From contig NZ_KB904469.1 of assembly GCF_000380105.1 (NCBI RefSeq), forward strand, positions 1-33,644: a DNA stretch of 33,644 bases, written 5' to 3'. How positions within the stretch are numbered: position 1 is the stretch's first letter; every line of letters begins with the position of its first letter. Position numbers and translations under genes: made by a program. Shown in pieces: positions 24,768 through 33,644 of this stretch. Below the pieces are notes generated by a model, which saw nothing but the letters and a program-made list of their open reading frames with translations, made no database searches and was not told the DNA's origin. The DNA comes from Streptococcus orisratti DSM 15617. Lineage in GTDB: Bacteria > Bacillota > Bacilli > Lactobacillales > Streptococcaceae.

Positions 24768-24851
24768 CAGCAGTGTATGCTATTTGTGGCTAATCAAAAA
24801 GATAATTTTCACAGTTGAATTTATCTATTAACCTAGAAAGGTAAGTATCAG

Positions 24852-25562
24852 ATGAAAAAGATTCTAATCGTAGATGACGAAAAACCAATTTCAGATATTA
24901 TTAAGTTTAATTTGACCAAGGAAGGTTACGATACCGTGACCGCTTTTGATGGTCGTGAAGCTTTGGAGAAATTTAAAGAAGAAGAGCCAGACTTAATCGT
25001 CTTGGATTTAATGTTACCAGAGCTTGATGGTTTGGAAGTGGCCAAAGAAGTTCGAAAAACTAGCCATATTCCAATCATTATGCTTTCTGCCAAAGATAGT
25101 GAGTTTGATAAAGTTATTGGACTTGAAATTGGTGCAGATGATTATGTGACTAAACCTTTTTCAAACCGTGAATTGTTAGCGCGTGTGAAGGCTCATTTGC
25201 GTCGAACAGAGACAATTGAGACAGCCGTTGCAGAAAGCAATAACGCTAATAATATCTCAGAAATTAGCGTGGGAGATTTGCAAATTTTACCAGACGCTTT
25301 TGTTGCAAAGAAGCATGGTGAGGAAATTGAGTTAACTCATCGTGAATTTGAGTTGCTCTTCCATTTGGCGACTCATATGGGGCAAGTAATGACACGTGAG
25401 CACTTACTTGAAACTGTCTGGGGTTACGATTATTTTGGAGATGTGCGTACTGTTGATGTGACTGTTCGACGTTTACGTGAAAAAATTGAAGATGTCCCTA
25501 GTCGCCCAGAGTATATTTTGACTCGTCGTGGTGTGGGCTATTTTATGAAAGTATATGACTAA
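24852..25562 (+). CDS. vicR: Response regulator VicR/WalR
   Basis: The 236-residue OmpR/PhoB-class regulator has a receiver domain (1-120) with acidic pocket VDDEKP and phospho-acceptor D52 in [12 protein letters not shown] switch residues (MLSAKDS, VTKPF), and a C-terminal winged helix (about 135-232, [14 protein letters not shown] and [14 protein letters not shown]). It is the essential WalR-type regulator of cell-wall hydrolase and envelope genes. AGAAAGGTAAG precedes the ATG. It overlaps vicK by 8 nt, and vicX follows vicK directly, giving the standard streptococcal vicRKX operon. Confidence 0.97.
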   Translation: MKKILIVDDEKPISDIIKFNLTKEGYDTVTAFDGREALEKFKEEEPDLIVLDLMLPELDGLEVAKEVRKTSHIPIIMLSAKDSEFDKVIGLEIGADDYVTKPFSNRELLARVKAHLRRTETIETAVAESNNANNISEISVGDLQILPDAFVAKKHGEEIELTHREFELLFHLATHMGQVMTREHLLETVWGYDYFGDVRTVDVTVRRLREKIEDVPSRPEYILTRRGVGYFMKVYD

Positions 25563-26916
25563 TACCTATATTGCTGGAAATCTAACGCTTTTTGAACTTG
25601 CCATTTTAATCTTATTAAGTTTTGTAGCTGTTTACTTTATACATTTGGCTTTTCGGGATTATCGAAATTTTAAAACTATTCGTAATTTGAGTGATAAAAT
25701 TCGAGAATTGATTACAGGTAATTATACAGACGACATTCATGTTGTTGGGGATCCTGATTTAGTAGAATTAGCTCAGCATATCAATGATTTGTCCAAGGTA
25801 TTTCGGTTAACGCATGAGAATCTGGCGCAGGAAAAAAATCGCTTGGCTAGTATTCTGACCTACATGACGGATGGAGTGCTAGCGACCGACCGTGCTGGTA
25901 ATATCACTATGATTAACGAAACTGCCCAGCGACAGCTGAATCTTAAACGTGAAGAAGCAATTAAGTTGAATATCATTGATATCTTAAATACCGATCGGGC
26001 TTATACATATCATGAGTTGGTTTCTCAAACACCAGAGCTTGTTATTAACCGTCGTAATGAATTTGATGAATTTATTACCTTGCGTATTCGCTTTGCGCTG
26101 AATCGTCGTGAGAGTGGTTTTATCTCTGGTTTGGTTGCGGTGCTCCATGATGCGACTGAACAAGAAAAGGAAGAAAGAGAACGTAGGCTCTTTGTTTCAA
26201 ATGTTAGTCATGAATTGCGAACTCCCTTGACTTCGGTGAAATCTTATTTAGAGGCGCTGGATGAAGGGGCGCTAAAAGAAGATATAGCGCCGAGTTTTAT
26301 TAAGGTATCTTTGGATGAAACAAACCGCATGATGCGAATGATTTCTGACCTTCTTAATTTGTCACGTATTGATAATCAGGCTATCCAACTTGACATCGAA
26401 ATGACCAATTTCACCGCTTTTATGACATCAATTTTAAATCGCTTTGACCAGATTAAAAATCAGAATACTATTAGTGGCAAACAGTATGAGATTGTCAGAG
26501 ACTATCCTTTAAATTCTATTTGGATTGAAATTGATACAGATAAAATGACGCAGGTTCTGGATAATATTCTTAATAATGCCATTAAGTATTCACCAGATGG
26601 TGGCAAAATTACGGTTAGCATGAAAACCACAGATACTCAGTTGATTATTTCTATAGCGGATGAGGGGCTTGGTATTCCTAAGAAAGACCTTCCTCTGATT
26701 TTTGACCATTTTTATCGTGTTGATAAGGCACGCAGTCGTGCCCAAGGTGGCTCAGGTTTGGGCTTATCCATTGCAAAAGAAATTGTAAAACAGCATAAAG
26801 GCTTTATCTGGGCTAAGAGTACTTATGGTAAAGGGTCAACATTTACCATTGTTTTGCCTTATAAAAAAGACTCTGCTATTTATGATGATGAATGGGAGGA
26901 TGAAGAAGAAAATTAA
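25555..26916 (+). CDS. vicK: Sensor histidine kinase VicK/WalK (single membrane span)
   Basis: The 453-residue kinase shows the streptococcal form of WalK: almost no external domain, one membrane span (about 11-32), a HAMP linker (about 33-85), a PAS domain (about 95-200), a HisKA dimerisation domain with phospho-acceptor H219 in [14 protein letters not shown], and a HATPase domain with N box [13 protein letters not shown]1 DEGLGIP, F box [12 protein letters not shown] and G2 [13 protein letters not shown]. It phosphorylates and probably dephosphorylates VicR. The acidic tail ([11 protein letters not shown]) is characteristic. Its ATG overlaps the vicR stop, so translation is coupled. Confidence 0.97.
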   Translation: MTNTYIAGNLTLFELAILILLSFVAVYFIHLAFRDYRNFKTIRNLSDKIRELITGNYTDDIHVVGDPDLVELAQHINDLSKVFRLTHENLAQEKNRLASILTYMTDGVLATDRAGNITMINETAQRQLNLKREEAIKLNIIDILNTDRAYTYHELVSQTPELVINRRNEFDEFITLRIRFALNRRESGFISGLVAVLHDATEQEKEERERRLFVSNVSHELRTPLTSVKSYLEALDEGALKEDIAPSFIKVSLDETNRMMRMISDLLNLSRIDNQAIQLDIEMTNFTAFMTSILNRFDQIKNQNTISGKQYEIVRDYPLNSIWIEIDTDKMTQVLDNILNNAIKYSPDGGKITVSMKTTDTQLIISIADEGLGIPKKDLPLIFDHFYRVDKARSRAQGGSGLGLSIAKEIVKQHKGFIWAKSTYGKGSTFTIVLPYKKDSAIYDDEWEDEEEN

Positions 26917-27726
26917 ATGTCAGATAAGGGATTTAAATACAGTATTTTAGCATCAGGCTCAACTGGAAATAGTTTTTACCTTGAGACACCACAAAAAAGA
27001 CTTCTCATTGATGCAGGCTTGACTGGTAAGAAAATTACCAGTCTTTTAGCTGAGATTGATCGAAAACCTGAGGATTTAGATGCAATCCTAATTACTCATG
27101 AACACTCTGATCATATTAAAGGTGTAGGTGTGCTTGCGAGAAAGTATCATCTGGACGTTTACGCCAATGAAAACACTTGGAAAATTATTGATGACCGGAA
27201 TATGATTGGAAAACTTGATGTAGCACAGAAGCACATCTTTGAACGTGGAAAAACAAAGACTTTTGGGGATATTGATATTGAAAGTTTTGGTGTTAGTCAC
27301 GACGCTGCTGATCCTCAATTTTACCGTTTTATGAAAGATGATAAATCATTCGTGATGTTGACCGATACTGGCTATGTTAGCGATCGTATGGCAGGTTTGA
27401 TTGAAAATGCAGATGGTTATCTGATTGAATCAAATCATGATATCGAAATTTTACGTTCTGGAGGCTATCCATGGAGTCTTAAGCAACGTATATTGTCTGA
27501 TAAAGGGCATCTGTCAAATGAAGATGGCGCTCAGACTATGATTCGAACGATTGGGAATAAGACCAAGAAGATTTATCTAGGACACCTCAGCAAGGAAAAT
27601 AACATAAAAGAACTTGCTCACATGACCATGGAAAACAATCTTATGCAGGCCGACTTTGGTGTCGGGAGCGATATGATGGTTTACGATACTTCTCCAGATG
27701 AAGCCTTACCTTTGACAAAAATATAA
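26917..27726 (+). CDS. vicX: VicX, metallo-beta-lactamase-fold hydrolase of the vic operon
   Basis: The 269-residue YycJ-type metallo-beta-lactamase-fold protein has the metal motif THEHSDH (H61, H63, D65, H66), with later ligands in the VSHDAADP and LTDTGYVSD segments and a C-terminal LGHLSKENN. Relatives in Bacillus have been proposed to act on DNA or in coupling repair to wall division; in streptococci the gene affects competence and stress phenotypes, and its exact substrate is not settled. The ATG follows the vicK stop codon with no gap, so it depends on coupled translation. Confidence 0.95.
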   Translation: MSDKGFKYSILASGSTGNSFYLETPQKRLLIDAGLTGKKITSLLAEIDRKPEDLDAILITHEHSDHIKGVGVLARKYHLDVYANENTWKIIDDRNMIGKLDVAQKHIFERGKTKTFGDIDIESFGVSHDAADPQFYRFMKDDKSFVMLTDTGYVSDRMAGLIENADGYLIESNHDIEILRSGGYPWSLKQRILSDKGHLSNEDGAQTMIRTIGNKTKKIYLGHLSKENNIKELAHMTMENNLMQADFGVGSDMMVYDTSPDEALPLTKI

Positions 27727-27798
27727 AAATTGATTAGTCTACTCTAATTCAATCTCATTGTAGTGGTGCGAGTTTATTAGAATATAAGACTAAAAAGA

Positions 27799-27833
27799 AA
27801 GCAGTTGAGACCTTTGTTTCAGCTGCTTGTTTG
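27799..27833 (+). terminator. Terminator of vicRKX
   Basis: AAGCAGTTGAGAC (27799-27811) pairs with GTTTCAGCTGCTT (27816-27828), 13 pairs including two G·T, around a four-base loop. A short T-rich tail follows. Confidence 0.75.
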
Positions 27834-28200
27834 AATTTTAGGGCATTGTCGAGAACAATGGGATTTATTAACTCAAACTATTTTCTGGTCCTGTATTAAT
27901 AGTCAGATTTCAGGAAGATTTAGATTTGATTATTTTGAAATTTAGGTACACAAAAACACCCCTATCTAGCCATTTTTGAAACAAGGTGTTATCGTTGTAG
28001 AGCATAGACGACTTTAATGACTCTTGGCTGAAGTGTGTTCGTAAAATTTGTTATGCGTTATGAGGTAATATATCGTCTTGATAAGACGACGTATAGAGAC
28101 AATCGTATGTGATTTACTTGAAATCGTTTGCGATTGTCTTTTCATTTCTCATAGAAGTCTGCGACGTGTCAGGGCTTGGTATGGCTAGCTGAAGCGATGT
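27834..28200. other. Non-coding region downstream of vicRKX with stacked hairpins
   Basis: No supported ORF on either strand. Visible structure: CATTGT-CGAGA-ACAATG (about 27843-27859), TCGTCTT-GAT-AAGACGA (28073-28089) and AGACAATCG ... CGATTGTCT (28097-28105 with 28131-28139) followed by TTTC. The last looks like a terminator, although no gene feeds it on the plus strand. It could be the remnant of a lost gene or a small RNA locus. Many streptococci have another gene right after vicX, so loss is plausible. Confidence 0.4.
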
Positions 28201-28306
28201 TAATACTCTTCGAAAATCAAAATTATTCGTTGTCAACTTGCCTTGATGAACTCAAGTTCTATCGTCGGCTTCGTTTCCTAGGCTACTTTTGATTTTCATT
28301 GAGTAT
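28201..28306 (-). repeat. RUP-like miniature element, copy C (inverted)
   Basis: The reverse complement matches copy A with one difference that I can see (ATTATTCG here, ATTATCCG in A). Same 106-bp length and same ends. It lies about 100 nt from the 3' end of the Nudix gene. Confidence 0.85.
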
Positions 28307-28407
28307 AAGACTATATTTGTATAGTACACCCGTGGTGCTAGTTACATTTGATAATCGCTTCATCACTAACGGTATAGTCTATTTGGACTTTCAATTGTAC
28401 TTTGAAG

Positions 28408-28908
28408 TTAGCGGGCACCATGAGTAGTTAATGTTGTTATGTAATCTTTTTGACGCGGAATGACTTTATGAGTGTTGAGGAAGTTATCGATATCAGAAAG
28501 TGGTACCCATTTGTAGGCAATAGTTTCACCCTTTTGGAGACGAATATCTTCCTTATTGCAGTCAGTTCTTGCGATGAAAGTATGAATAAAACAGGAATCA
28601 TTATCATATCGTTTGATTTTAACCAAGCGGCAGTCCCATGGTACAATGCCGGTCTCTTCTTCCAGTTCACGTAAGGCAGCCTGCTCTGCTATTTCCCCAG
28701 ACAAAGCTGAACCCCCAGCAGATGCCTCAAAGTAGCCAGGATAACCGCGCCTATCAAGGGCGCGCTGCATGAAAAGTAGGTCTCCATCGTTATGCTGAAC
28801 CAATACATCCACCACTAAGTGGTAGAGCCCATCTGGAATAGGTTGCCCACGTGTCAAAAGCAGTTCAGTTTTCATCCCATTTTTTAGGTAAGCGTCCCAT
28901 TTTTCCAT
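28408..28908 (-). CDS. Nudix hydrolase
   Basis: The 166-residue protein has a perfect Nudix box GX5EX7REUXEEXGU (G66 to I88: GSALSGE then IAEQAAL, then RELEEETGI), the metal site for cleaving nucleoside-diphosphate-linked compounds. The region before it (VDVLVQHNDGDLLFMQRALDRRGYPGYFEASAGG) resembles the Idi/YfcD-like group that handles small pyrophosphates, but the substrate is unknown. The gene is divergent from the glycerate kinase with a 57-nt shared promoter region. AAAGGAGG lies just before the ATG. Confidence 0.92.
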   Translation of the reverse strand: MEKWDAYLKNGMKTELLLTRGQPIPDGLYHLVVDVLVQHNDGDLLFMQRALDRRGYPGYFEASAGGSALSGEIAEQAALRELEEETGIVPWDCRLVKIKRYDNDSCFIHTFIARTDCNKEDIRLQKGETIAYKWVPLSDIDNFLNTHKVIPRQKDYITTLTTHGAR

Positions 28909-28965
28909 GCTAACCTCCTTTAATTTCGTTATAATAGTAGTATAGCATATTTAAGGAGACCTACC
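28909..28965. promoter_or_regulatory. Divergent promoter region of the Nudix and glycerate kinase genes
   Basis: This 57-nt AT-rich spacer carries both ribosome sites (CCTCCTTT for the left gene; AAGGAGA for the right) and -10-like sequences in both directions: TATAAT at 28930-28935 (plus) and TATACT on the minus strand. The start sites must be very close, so the two genes may interfere or be co-regulated. Confidence 0.5.
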
Positions 28966-30069
28966 ATGCATATTCTCATTGCTCCTGACTCTTTTAAAGA
29001 AAGTCTATCCGCCCTTAAGGTTGCTGAGGCTCTCAAGGAAGGATTCAGCAAATCCTTGCCAGATGCCACATTTGATCTTATGCCTATTGGCGATGGTGGC
29101 GAAGGAACTTTAGCATCCCTGATTGATGGTCTATCTTTGGAAATGCGAACGCAGTCAGTTACAGGTGCACTTGGACATTCTGTTTCCGTAACTTATGCCA
29201 GCAAGGGAAGCCTAGCGGTTTTTGAAATGGCTGATGTCTGTGGCCTAGAAAAAGTCCAAAAGAATGAACGGCAACCTTTAACATTGACGACAAGAGGTGT
29301 TGGCGAACTATTGGTTAAACTTGCACAATCAGGAATGACTGAAATAATGATTGGTGTTGGAGGTAGCTCGACTAATGACGGTGGTATTGGTATGGCTGCA
29401 GGCTTAGGTTATCAATTTATTGACGAACATGGGCAGCCACTAGAAGCAGTAGGAGCCAATTTGGCAAAAATTTGTCAGATTATCCCTCCTCAGGAAAATC
29501 CTTTAGCAGGTGTCAAAGTGACGATTATCACAGATGTACAAAATCCTCTCTGTGGTGAAAATGGTGCAACCTATATCTTCGGTGGTCAGAAAGGTCTGGA
29601 AGAAAATCAATTTGAAATGGTTGATACCGATATGCAGAGTTTTTATCAGCTTGCTAATCCAGATATTTTAAAAATGGCTTGTGCAGGTGCTGGAGGTGGT
29701 ATGGCTGCAGGTTTAGTGACGTTTGCAGCGGGTGAAATCTTTTCAGGGATTGATGCTGTGTTGGATATCTTAGACTTTGACGTACGCGTCCAAAAGGCTG
29801 ACCTCGTTGTCGTTGGCGAAGGGCGCATGGACAGACAAAGTTTATCTGGTAAAGCTCCTTTTGGAGTAGCAAAACGAACACCCGAGCAAATTCCTATCAT
29901 TGCTATTTGTGGTAGTCTCAAGGACGATTTACCAGACTTTCCAAACCACCACATTCAAGCTGTTTTCCCGATTATTTCAACGGTTGACAGTTTAGAAAAC
30001 ACATTTGCACAAACAAAATCCAATCTTATTCGCACTGCGCAAAATATTGGTAACTTATTGAAACTCTAA
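28966..30069 (+). CDS. glxK: Glycerate kinase
   Basis: The 367-residue family-1 glycerate kinase (GlxK/GarK type) begins with the family signature MHILIAPDSFKESLSALKVAEALKEGF. It has DLMPIGDGGEGT (substrate/metal site), the central IGVGGSSTNDGGIGMAAGLGYQF glycine-rich block and the C-terminal VVGEGRMDRQSLSGKAPFGVAKR. It phosphorylates glycerate to 2- or 3-phosphoglycerate, feeding lower glycolysis next to enolase, the gene 1 kb downstream. AAGGAGA precedes the ATG. A short bidirectional terminator follows. Confidence 0.95.
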   Translation: MHILIAPDSFKESLSALKVAEALKEGFSKSLPDATFDLMPIGDGGEGTLASLIDGLSLEMRTQSVTGALGHSVSVTYASKGSLAVFEMADVCGLEKVQKNERQPLTLTTRGVGELLVKLAQSGMTEIMIGVGGSSTNDGGIGMAAGLGYQFIDEHGQPLEAVGANLAKICQIIPPQENPLAGVKVTIITDVQNPLCGENGATYIFGGQKGLEENQFEMVDTDMQSFYQLANPDILKMACAGAGGGMAAGLVTFAAGEIFSGIDAVLDILDFDVRVQKADLVVVGEGRMDRQSLSGKAPFGVAKRTPEQIPIIAICGSLKDDLPDFPNHHIQAVFPIISTVDSLENTFAQTKSNLIRTAQNIGNLLKL

Positions 30070-30092
30070 AAAGCGACCTCAGGCCGCTTTTA
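30068..30092. terminator. Bidirectional terminator between glycerate kinase and the convergent NTF2-like gene
   Basis: AAAAGCG (30069-30075) pairs with CGCTTTT (30085-30091), with an inner CC/GG pair and one mismatch. A-rich and T-rich flanks allow it to serve both converging transcripts. Confidence 0.7.
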
Positions 30093-30419
30093 TCATAGTA
30101 AAAATTCCCACTCTCTGATAATAAGACCATTCTCAAATTCAAAAATATCGCAGGAAAGTTTACCTGCATCATTTTTAAGCAGGGTGACAATGCGTTCTTG
30201 CTCAACTGTGCACTCATAATGCAGGCAAGAAAACTGCTGATTAGACTGAGCGTAAGCTGCTTTTATTCGGCTCAAGTAATGGTTTTTTCCTTGAATAACT
30301 TCTGTTTGCTGTCCATGCAGCTCCCAGCGGATCTTATCATGCATAAACGATTCATAAGTCGTCCAATTTCGCAGATTTTCGGCTTCAAAAAAGCTCTGCA
30401 ATTTTTCAAGATTAGTCAT
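30093..30419 (-). CDS. Small NTF2/SnoaL-like protein
   Basis: The predicted 108-residue protein (MTNLEKLQSFFEAENLRNWTTYESFMHDK...) has the cone-like NTF2/SnoaL pattern: an N-terminal helix pair, then WELHGQQTEVIQGKNHYLSRI, and alternating strands ending FEFENGLIIREWEFL. Such folds host diverse enzymes or binding pockets, so no function is assigned. ATG 30419 is chosen; a longer reading from TTG 30431 would overlap the upstream gene. No good ribosome site is visible. The upstream stop is only 5 nt away, so translational coupling is likely. Confidence 0.8.
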   Translation of the reverse strand: MTNLEKLQSFFEAENLRNWTTYESFMHDKIRWELHGQQTEVIQGKNHYLSRIKAAYAQSNQQFSCLHYECTVEQERIVTLLKNDAGKLSCDIFEFENGLIIREWEFLL

Positions 30420-30424
30420 AGAGT

Positions 30425-30868
30425 TTACCAAAAGATTTTGGACCAGAAGGATTTCTTTTCAGCAACTTGGTCGGTCGCAAAGATTTCGGGAAATAGCTGG
30501 CGCACGTCAGTCTGATTAAGACCAACTGGCTGATCAGAGTGAATGATTAGTCCATATGGAGAGCTACCTTTGGTTTCTGTAATGACAGTAGCTTTCAGGC
30601 CAGCAGTGTCAGCCATTTTCATATAAGCCATTTGAATACTTAAAGGTAGTTCAGCAGAGAGTTTCAACTGCAGTGGTAAGGATTGAGTCTGCAAGTGATT
30701 GATAATCTCTGGGAAATGCTGACGTAGATCATCTAGTCGCGCATCAGCTAGATTAACAGACAGAACAACGCGCTCTGCAAATGTTCCTAAAAACTTGCGC
30801 TGTTCATCAGGATTAAAGCGGCACTCACCACCAGTGGCTTGTAGGATTTTCTTATCTAATTCTTCCAT
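30425..30868 (-). CDS. DUF1694 (YueI-like) protein
   Basis: The 147-residue cytoplasmic protein has the DUF1694/YueI pattern: an N-terminal GECRFNPDEQRKFLGTFAERVVLSV block, a middle LKLSAELPLSIQMAYMKMA, and a C-terminal SPYGLIIHSDQPVGLNQTDVRQLFPEIF. The family has no settled function; the fold resembles tRNA-release/eRF1-like ribosome-associated domains, but I would not infer a role. It starts a two-gene minus-strand unit with the NTF2-like gene. A GGGTGACCC ribosome-site region precedes the ATG, and a -10-like TATAAT lies upstream on the minus strand (30901-30896). Confidence 0.88.
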   Translation of the reverse strand: MEELDKKILQATGGECRFNPDEQRKFLGTFAERVVLSVNLADARLDDLRQHFPEIINHLQTQSLPLQLKLSAELPLSIQMAYMKMADTAGLKATVITETKGSSPYGLIIHSDQPVGLNQTDVRQLFPEIFATDQVAEKKSFWSKIFW

Positions 30869-31001
30869 GGGTCACCCTCATTTCTTGATAGGATAATTAT
30901 ACCTCACATCGTGAAAAAAAGCTTGAGAAATTCTTAATAAGCGTAAAAAGGAAAGCGATGAATGAAAATTGATTTTCGTTTTCATAAAATTGCTTTTTAA
31001 T

Positions 31002-31030
31002 TTGATTATTAGTTAAGTTTGTGGTATTAT
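31002..31030 (+). promoter_or_regulatory. Promoter of eno
   Basis: TTGATT (31002-31007) and TATTAT (31025-31030) with a 17-nt spacer and an extended -10 TG. It lies about 40 nt before the eno start codon. Just upstream, GAAAAT-TG-ATTTTC (30964-30977) is an inverted repeat of unknown role. Confidence 0.75.
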
Positions 31031-31049
31031 TAGTGTGTAAAAATATTAA

Positions 31050-32369
<1,320 letters not shown>

Positions 32370-32390
32370 TCGTTGATTTAACAACGTTTT

Positions 32391-32424
32391 AAAGACCTTA
32401 GCTATTATGCTAGGGTCTTTTTTT
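32391..32424. terminator. eno terminator, overlapped by the converging recombinase remnant
   Basis: AAAGACCTTAGC (32391-32402) pairs with GCTAGGGTCTTT (32409-32420, one G·T), followed by a T-run. The recombinase stop codon (32412-32410 on the minus strand) lies inside the right arm, so the coding sequence and the terminator share DNA. Confidence 0.9.
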
Positions 32425-33348
32425 GTGTTCAGGGGGCAAATAAGGGGCAAATGGATTATTATTTTTGCTTATGCTATTGAGTACCTTAACCGCATTTGTT
32501 CGCATATTTTTAGTAACGTGGGTGTAAATCTCCGTAGTAACTCCAGAATCTCTATGGCCAGCTCTATCCATGATTGCTTTCAATGGAACATTATGCTCTG
32601 CGAGCCTACTAATCATTGTGTGACGAAAAATATGGCTTGATAAATGTTTCGGGATAGGTTCATCTAGTCTTTCATTTGCTCTTTGGAGAGATCTAGCAAA
32701 GACTGAACTTTGGACGAAGTGCCCAGTATTTGTAACGAAAATATAATCAGATTTTATCCAGTCAGGATTGGCAATGATTTCTAGTCTGTTCAGCTCAATA
32801 GTTTCATCTAGTATTTCAACTTCTCTGTCTGTGAGGTGGACTGTTCGAAAGCTGGCAAGTGTTTGGGTTGTCGTTGGTCCTTTGTCGTATCTTGAGAATG
32901 TAGCATGGATGTCAACGGTTTTGAGTTCCTTGTTGTAGCTTGAGACCTTGAGAGCGGTAGCTTCTCCAATGCGGCAACCATTTAGCGACATAAATTCAGC
33001 CAGCAGGGCATATCTGTAAGTGATTGGTTTTCTGTACAACTCAGTCAATAGAGCGTTTAGTTCGTTTGGCTCAAGGCATTTATTTCTTGTTTGCTCCATT
33101 TTTTCGATGGTTAGTTTGGGTTTCTGTAATTTTGCTTTTCTGGCTGGATTGTCTGGTAACATTTCCAAAGAAACGGCATTATCAAAGAAGACGTTTAGGA
33201 GTGATTTTATTTTATATTTCTGGCTGTGTGACCATTCTTCATGCTGATCGAGAAAATTTTGAATGTACTTTGGTGTGATATTTTTTATTGGGACATCATT
33301 TGCGAAGTGGTTTTGTATTCTTTCGATAGCAGTAAGGAGTGAGTGCAA
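32410..33348 (-). pseudogene. N-terminally truncated tyrosine recombinase (phage/ICE-type integrase)
   Basis: The 312-codon ORF retains the end of the core-binding domain and the whole catalytic domain. Catalytic residues are visible as R126 (NGCRIGEA), H239 and R242 (HIFRHT), H265 (AGHRDSGV) and the nucleophile Y275 (EIYTHV). Full-length streptococcal phage/ICE integrases are about 370-390 residues, so roughly 70-100 N-terminal residues (the arm-binding domain and part of the core-binding domain) are missing. An in-frame stop sits just upstream (about 33364), and the nearest usable start is TTG 33348 without a ribosome site. It lies immediately after eno, so an element probably integrated at the eno 3' end. 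It is probably not functional in integration. Confidence 0.85.
32433..32452 (-). repeat. Two direct repeats GGGGCAAAT in the integrase 3' end
   Basis: GGGGCAAAT occurs at 32433-32441 and 32444-32452 (spaced 11 bp). This lies at the junction with the eno terminator and inside the integrase coding sequence. Short direct repeats like these are typical integrase arm-binding sites near an attachment site, so this may mark the element boundary. Confidence 0.45.
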
Positions 33349-33385
33349 GCCAATGTCATTAAGTTAAGCATTTGACCAATTAAAG

Positions 33386-33433
33386 AAACTATTCCCGTCT
33401 GAGCAGTTCATGACAAAACGGGAATAGTTTTTG
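33386..33433 (-). terminator. Terminator upstream of the truncated recombinase
   Basis: AAACTATTCCCGT (33386-33398) pairs perfectly with ACGGGAATAGTTT (33418-33430). It lies about 50 nt past the end of the minus-strand ORF that ends at 33482 and probably terminates it. It also separates that gene from the integrase remnant. Confidence 0.75.
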
Positions 33434-33481
33434 TATTTAGGGCGCACAAAAAGGAGGTTTTTTAACCCTATTTTTCAACTA

Positions 33482-33644
33482 TTATGTTACTCTATAAGTG
33501 AAACTTACAGGTAGCTGGCTTCGTATTTTTCTTCGGAATGTTCGATTGGGTCGAATAATAGATAGGTGCTTGGCAATGTAGGTTTCTAATTGGAAGGAAG
33601 TGAGTTTGTCTCTAAGAAATTTTCGACAGGCATAAACAGCGTCT
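33482..33644 (-). CDS. 3' end of an unrecognised minus-strand ORF (runs off the window)
   Basis: From the window edge, an open reading frame gives ...DAVYACRKFLRDKL, then ETYIAKHLSIIRPNRTFRRK, ending FTYRVT with a stop at 33484-33482. It is basic and has a run of Arg near the end. The start lies outside the window, so family and real length are unknown. It is followed by a strong terminator, which supports expression in this direction. Confidence 0.4.
   Translation of the reverse strand, partial: DAVYACRKFLRDKLTSFQLETYIAKHLSIIRPNRTFRRKIRSQLPVSFTYRVT

Overview
The window is low-GC Firmicute DNA and almost certainly comes from a Streptococcus. The evidence is the pheS–acetyltransferase–pheT order, the single-membrane-span VicK in a vicRKX operon, the AdcA–ZinT zinc receptor behind an AdcR-type operator, an Rgg-type regulator, and three copies of a RUP-like miniature element whose termini read TACTC...GAGTA. 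Species cannot be assigned from reading alone. Layout, left to right: (1) 1-4482, a Phe-specific T-box leader and pheS–GNAT–pheT. (2) 4432-7463, an McrBC-type restriction cassette inserted at the 3' end of pheT and flanked by 51-bp direct repeats of that 3' end, so McrC now ends in PheT's C-terminal residues. The cytidine-deaminase-like gene behind it has a damaged 5' end. (3) 8183-11484, a tightly overlapping four-gene operon: ECF-type sigma factor, six-helix membrane protein, ABC ATPase and ABC-2 permease. (4) 11598-15539, an Rgg regulator, a RUP-like element, an MFS exporter and the dipeptidase PepD. (5) 16103-17620, adcA. (6) 17824-21094, a lactococcin-972-type bacteriocin locus in which the bacteriocin gene is frameshifted but the DUF1430-type membrane protein and its ABC ATPase are intact. 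(7) 21638-24591, a polar amino acid ABC importer on the minus strand. (8) 24852-27726, vicR-vicK-vicX. (9) 28408-30868, a Nudix hydrolase, glycerate kinase, an NTF2-like protein and a DUF1694-like protein. (10) 31071-33644, enolase, then a convergent N-terminally truncated tyrosine recombinase whose stop codon lies inside the eno terminator, then the end of an unrecognised minus-strand ORF. Housekeeping blocks (phenylalanyl-tRNA synthetase, WalRK signalling, enolase, zinc uptake) alternate with accessory blocks (McrBC, sigma/ABC operon, bacteriocin locus, integrase remnant), and the accessory blocks sit at gene ends or next to small repeats. The two most unusual pieces are the McrBC cassette that captured the pheT terminus and the sigma factor–membrane protein–ABC exporter operon, which has no recognisable classical anti-sigma factor. 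The lactococcin-972 locus looks like a decayed producer that kept its transport/immunity module. No rRNA, tRNA or CRISPR array was seen.
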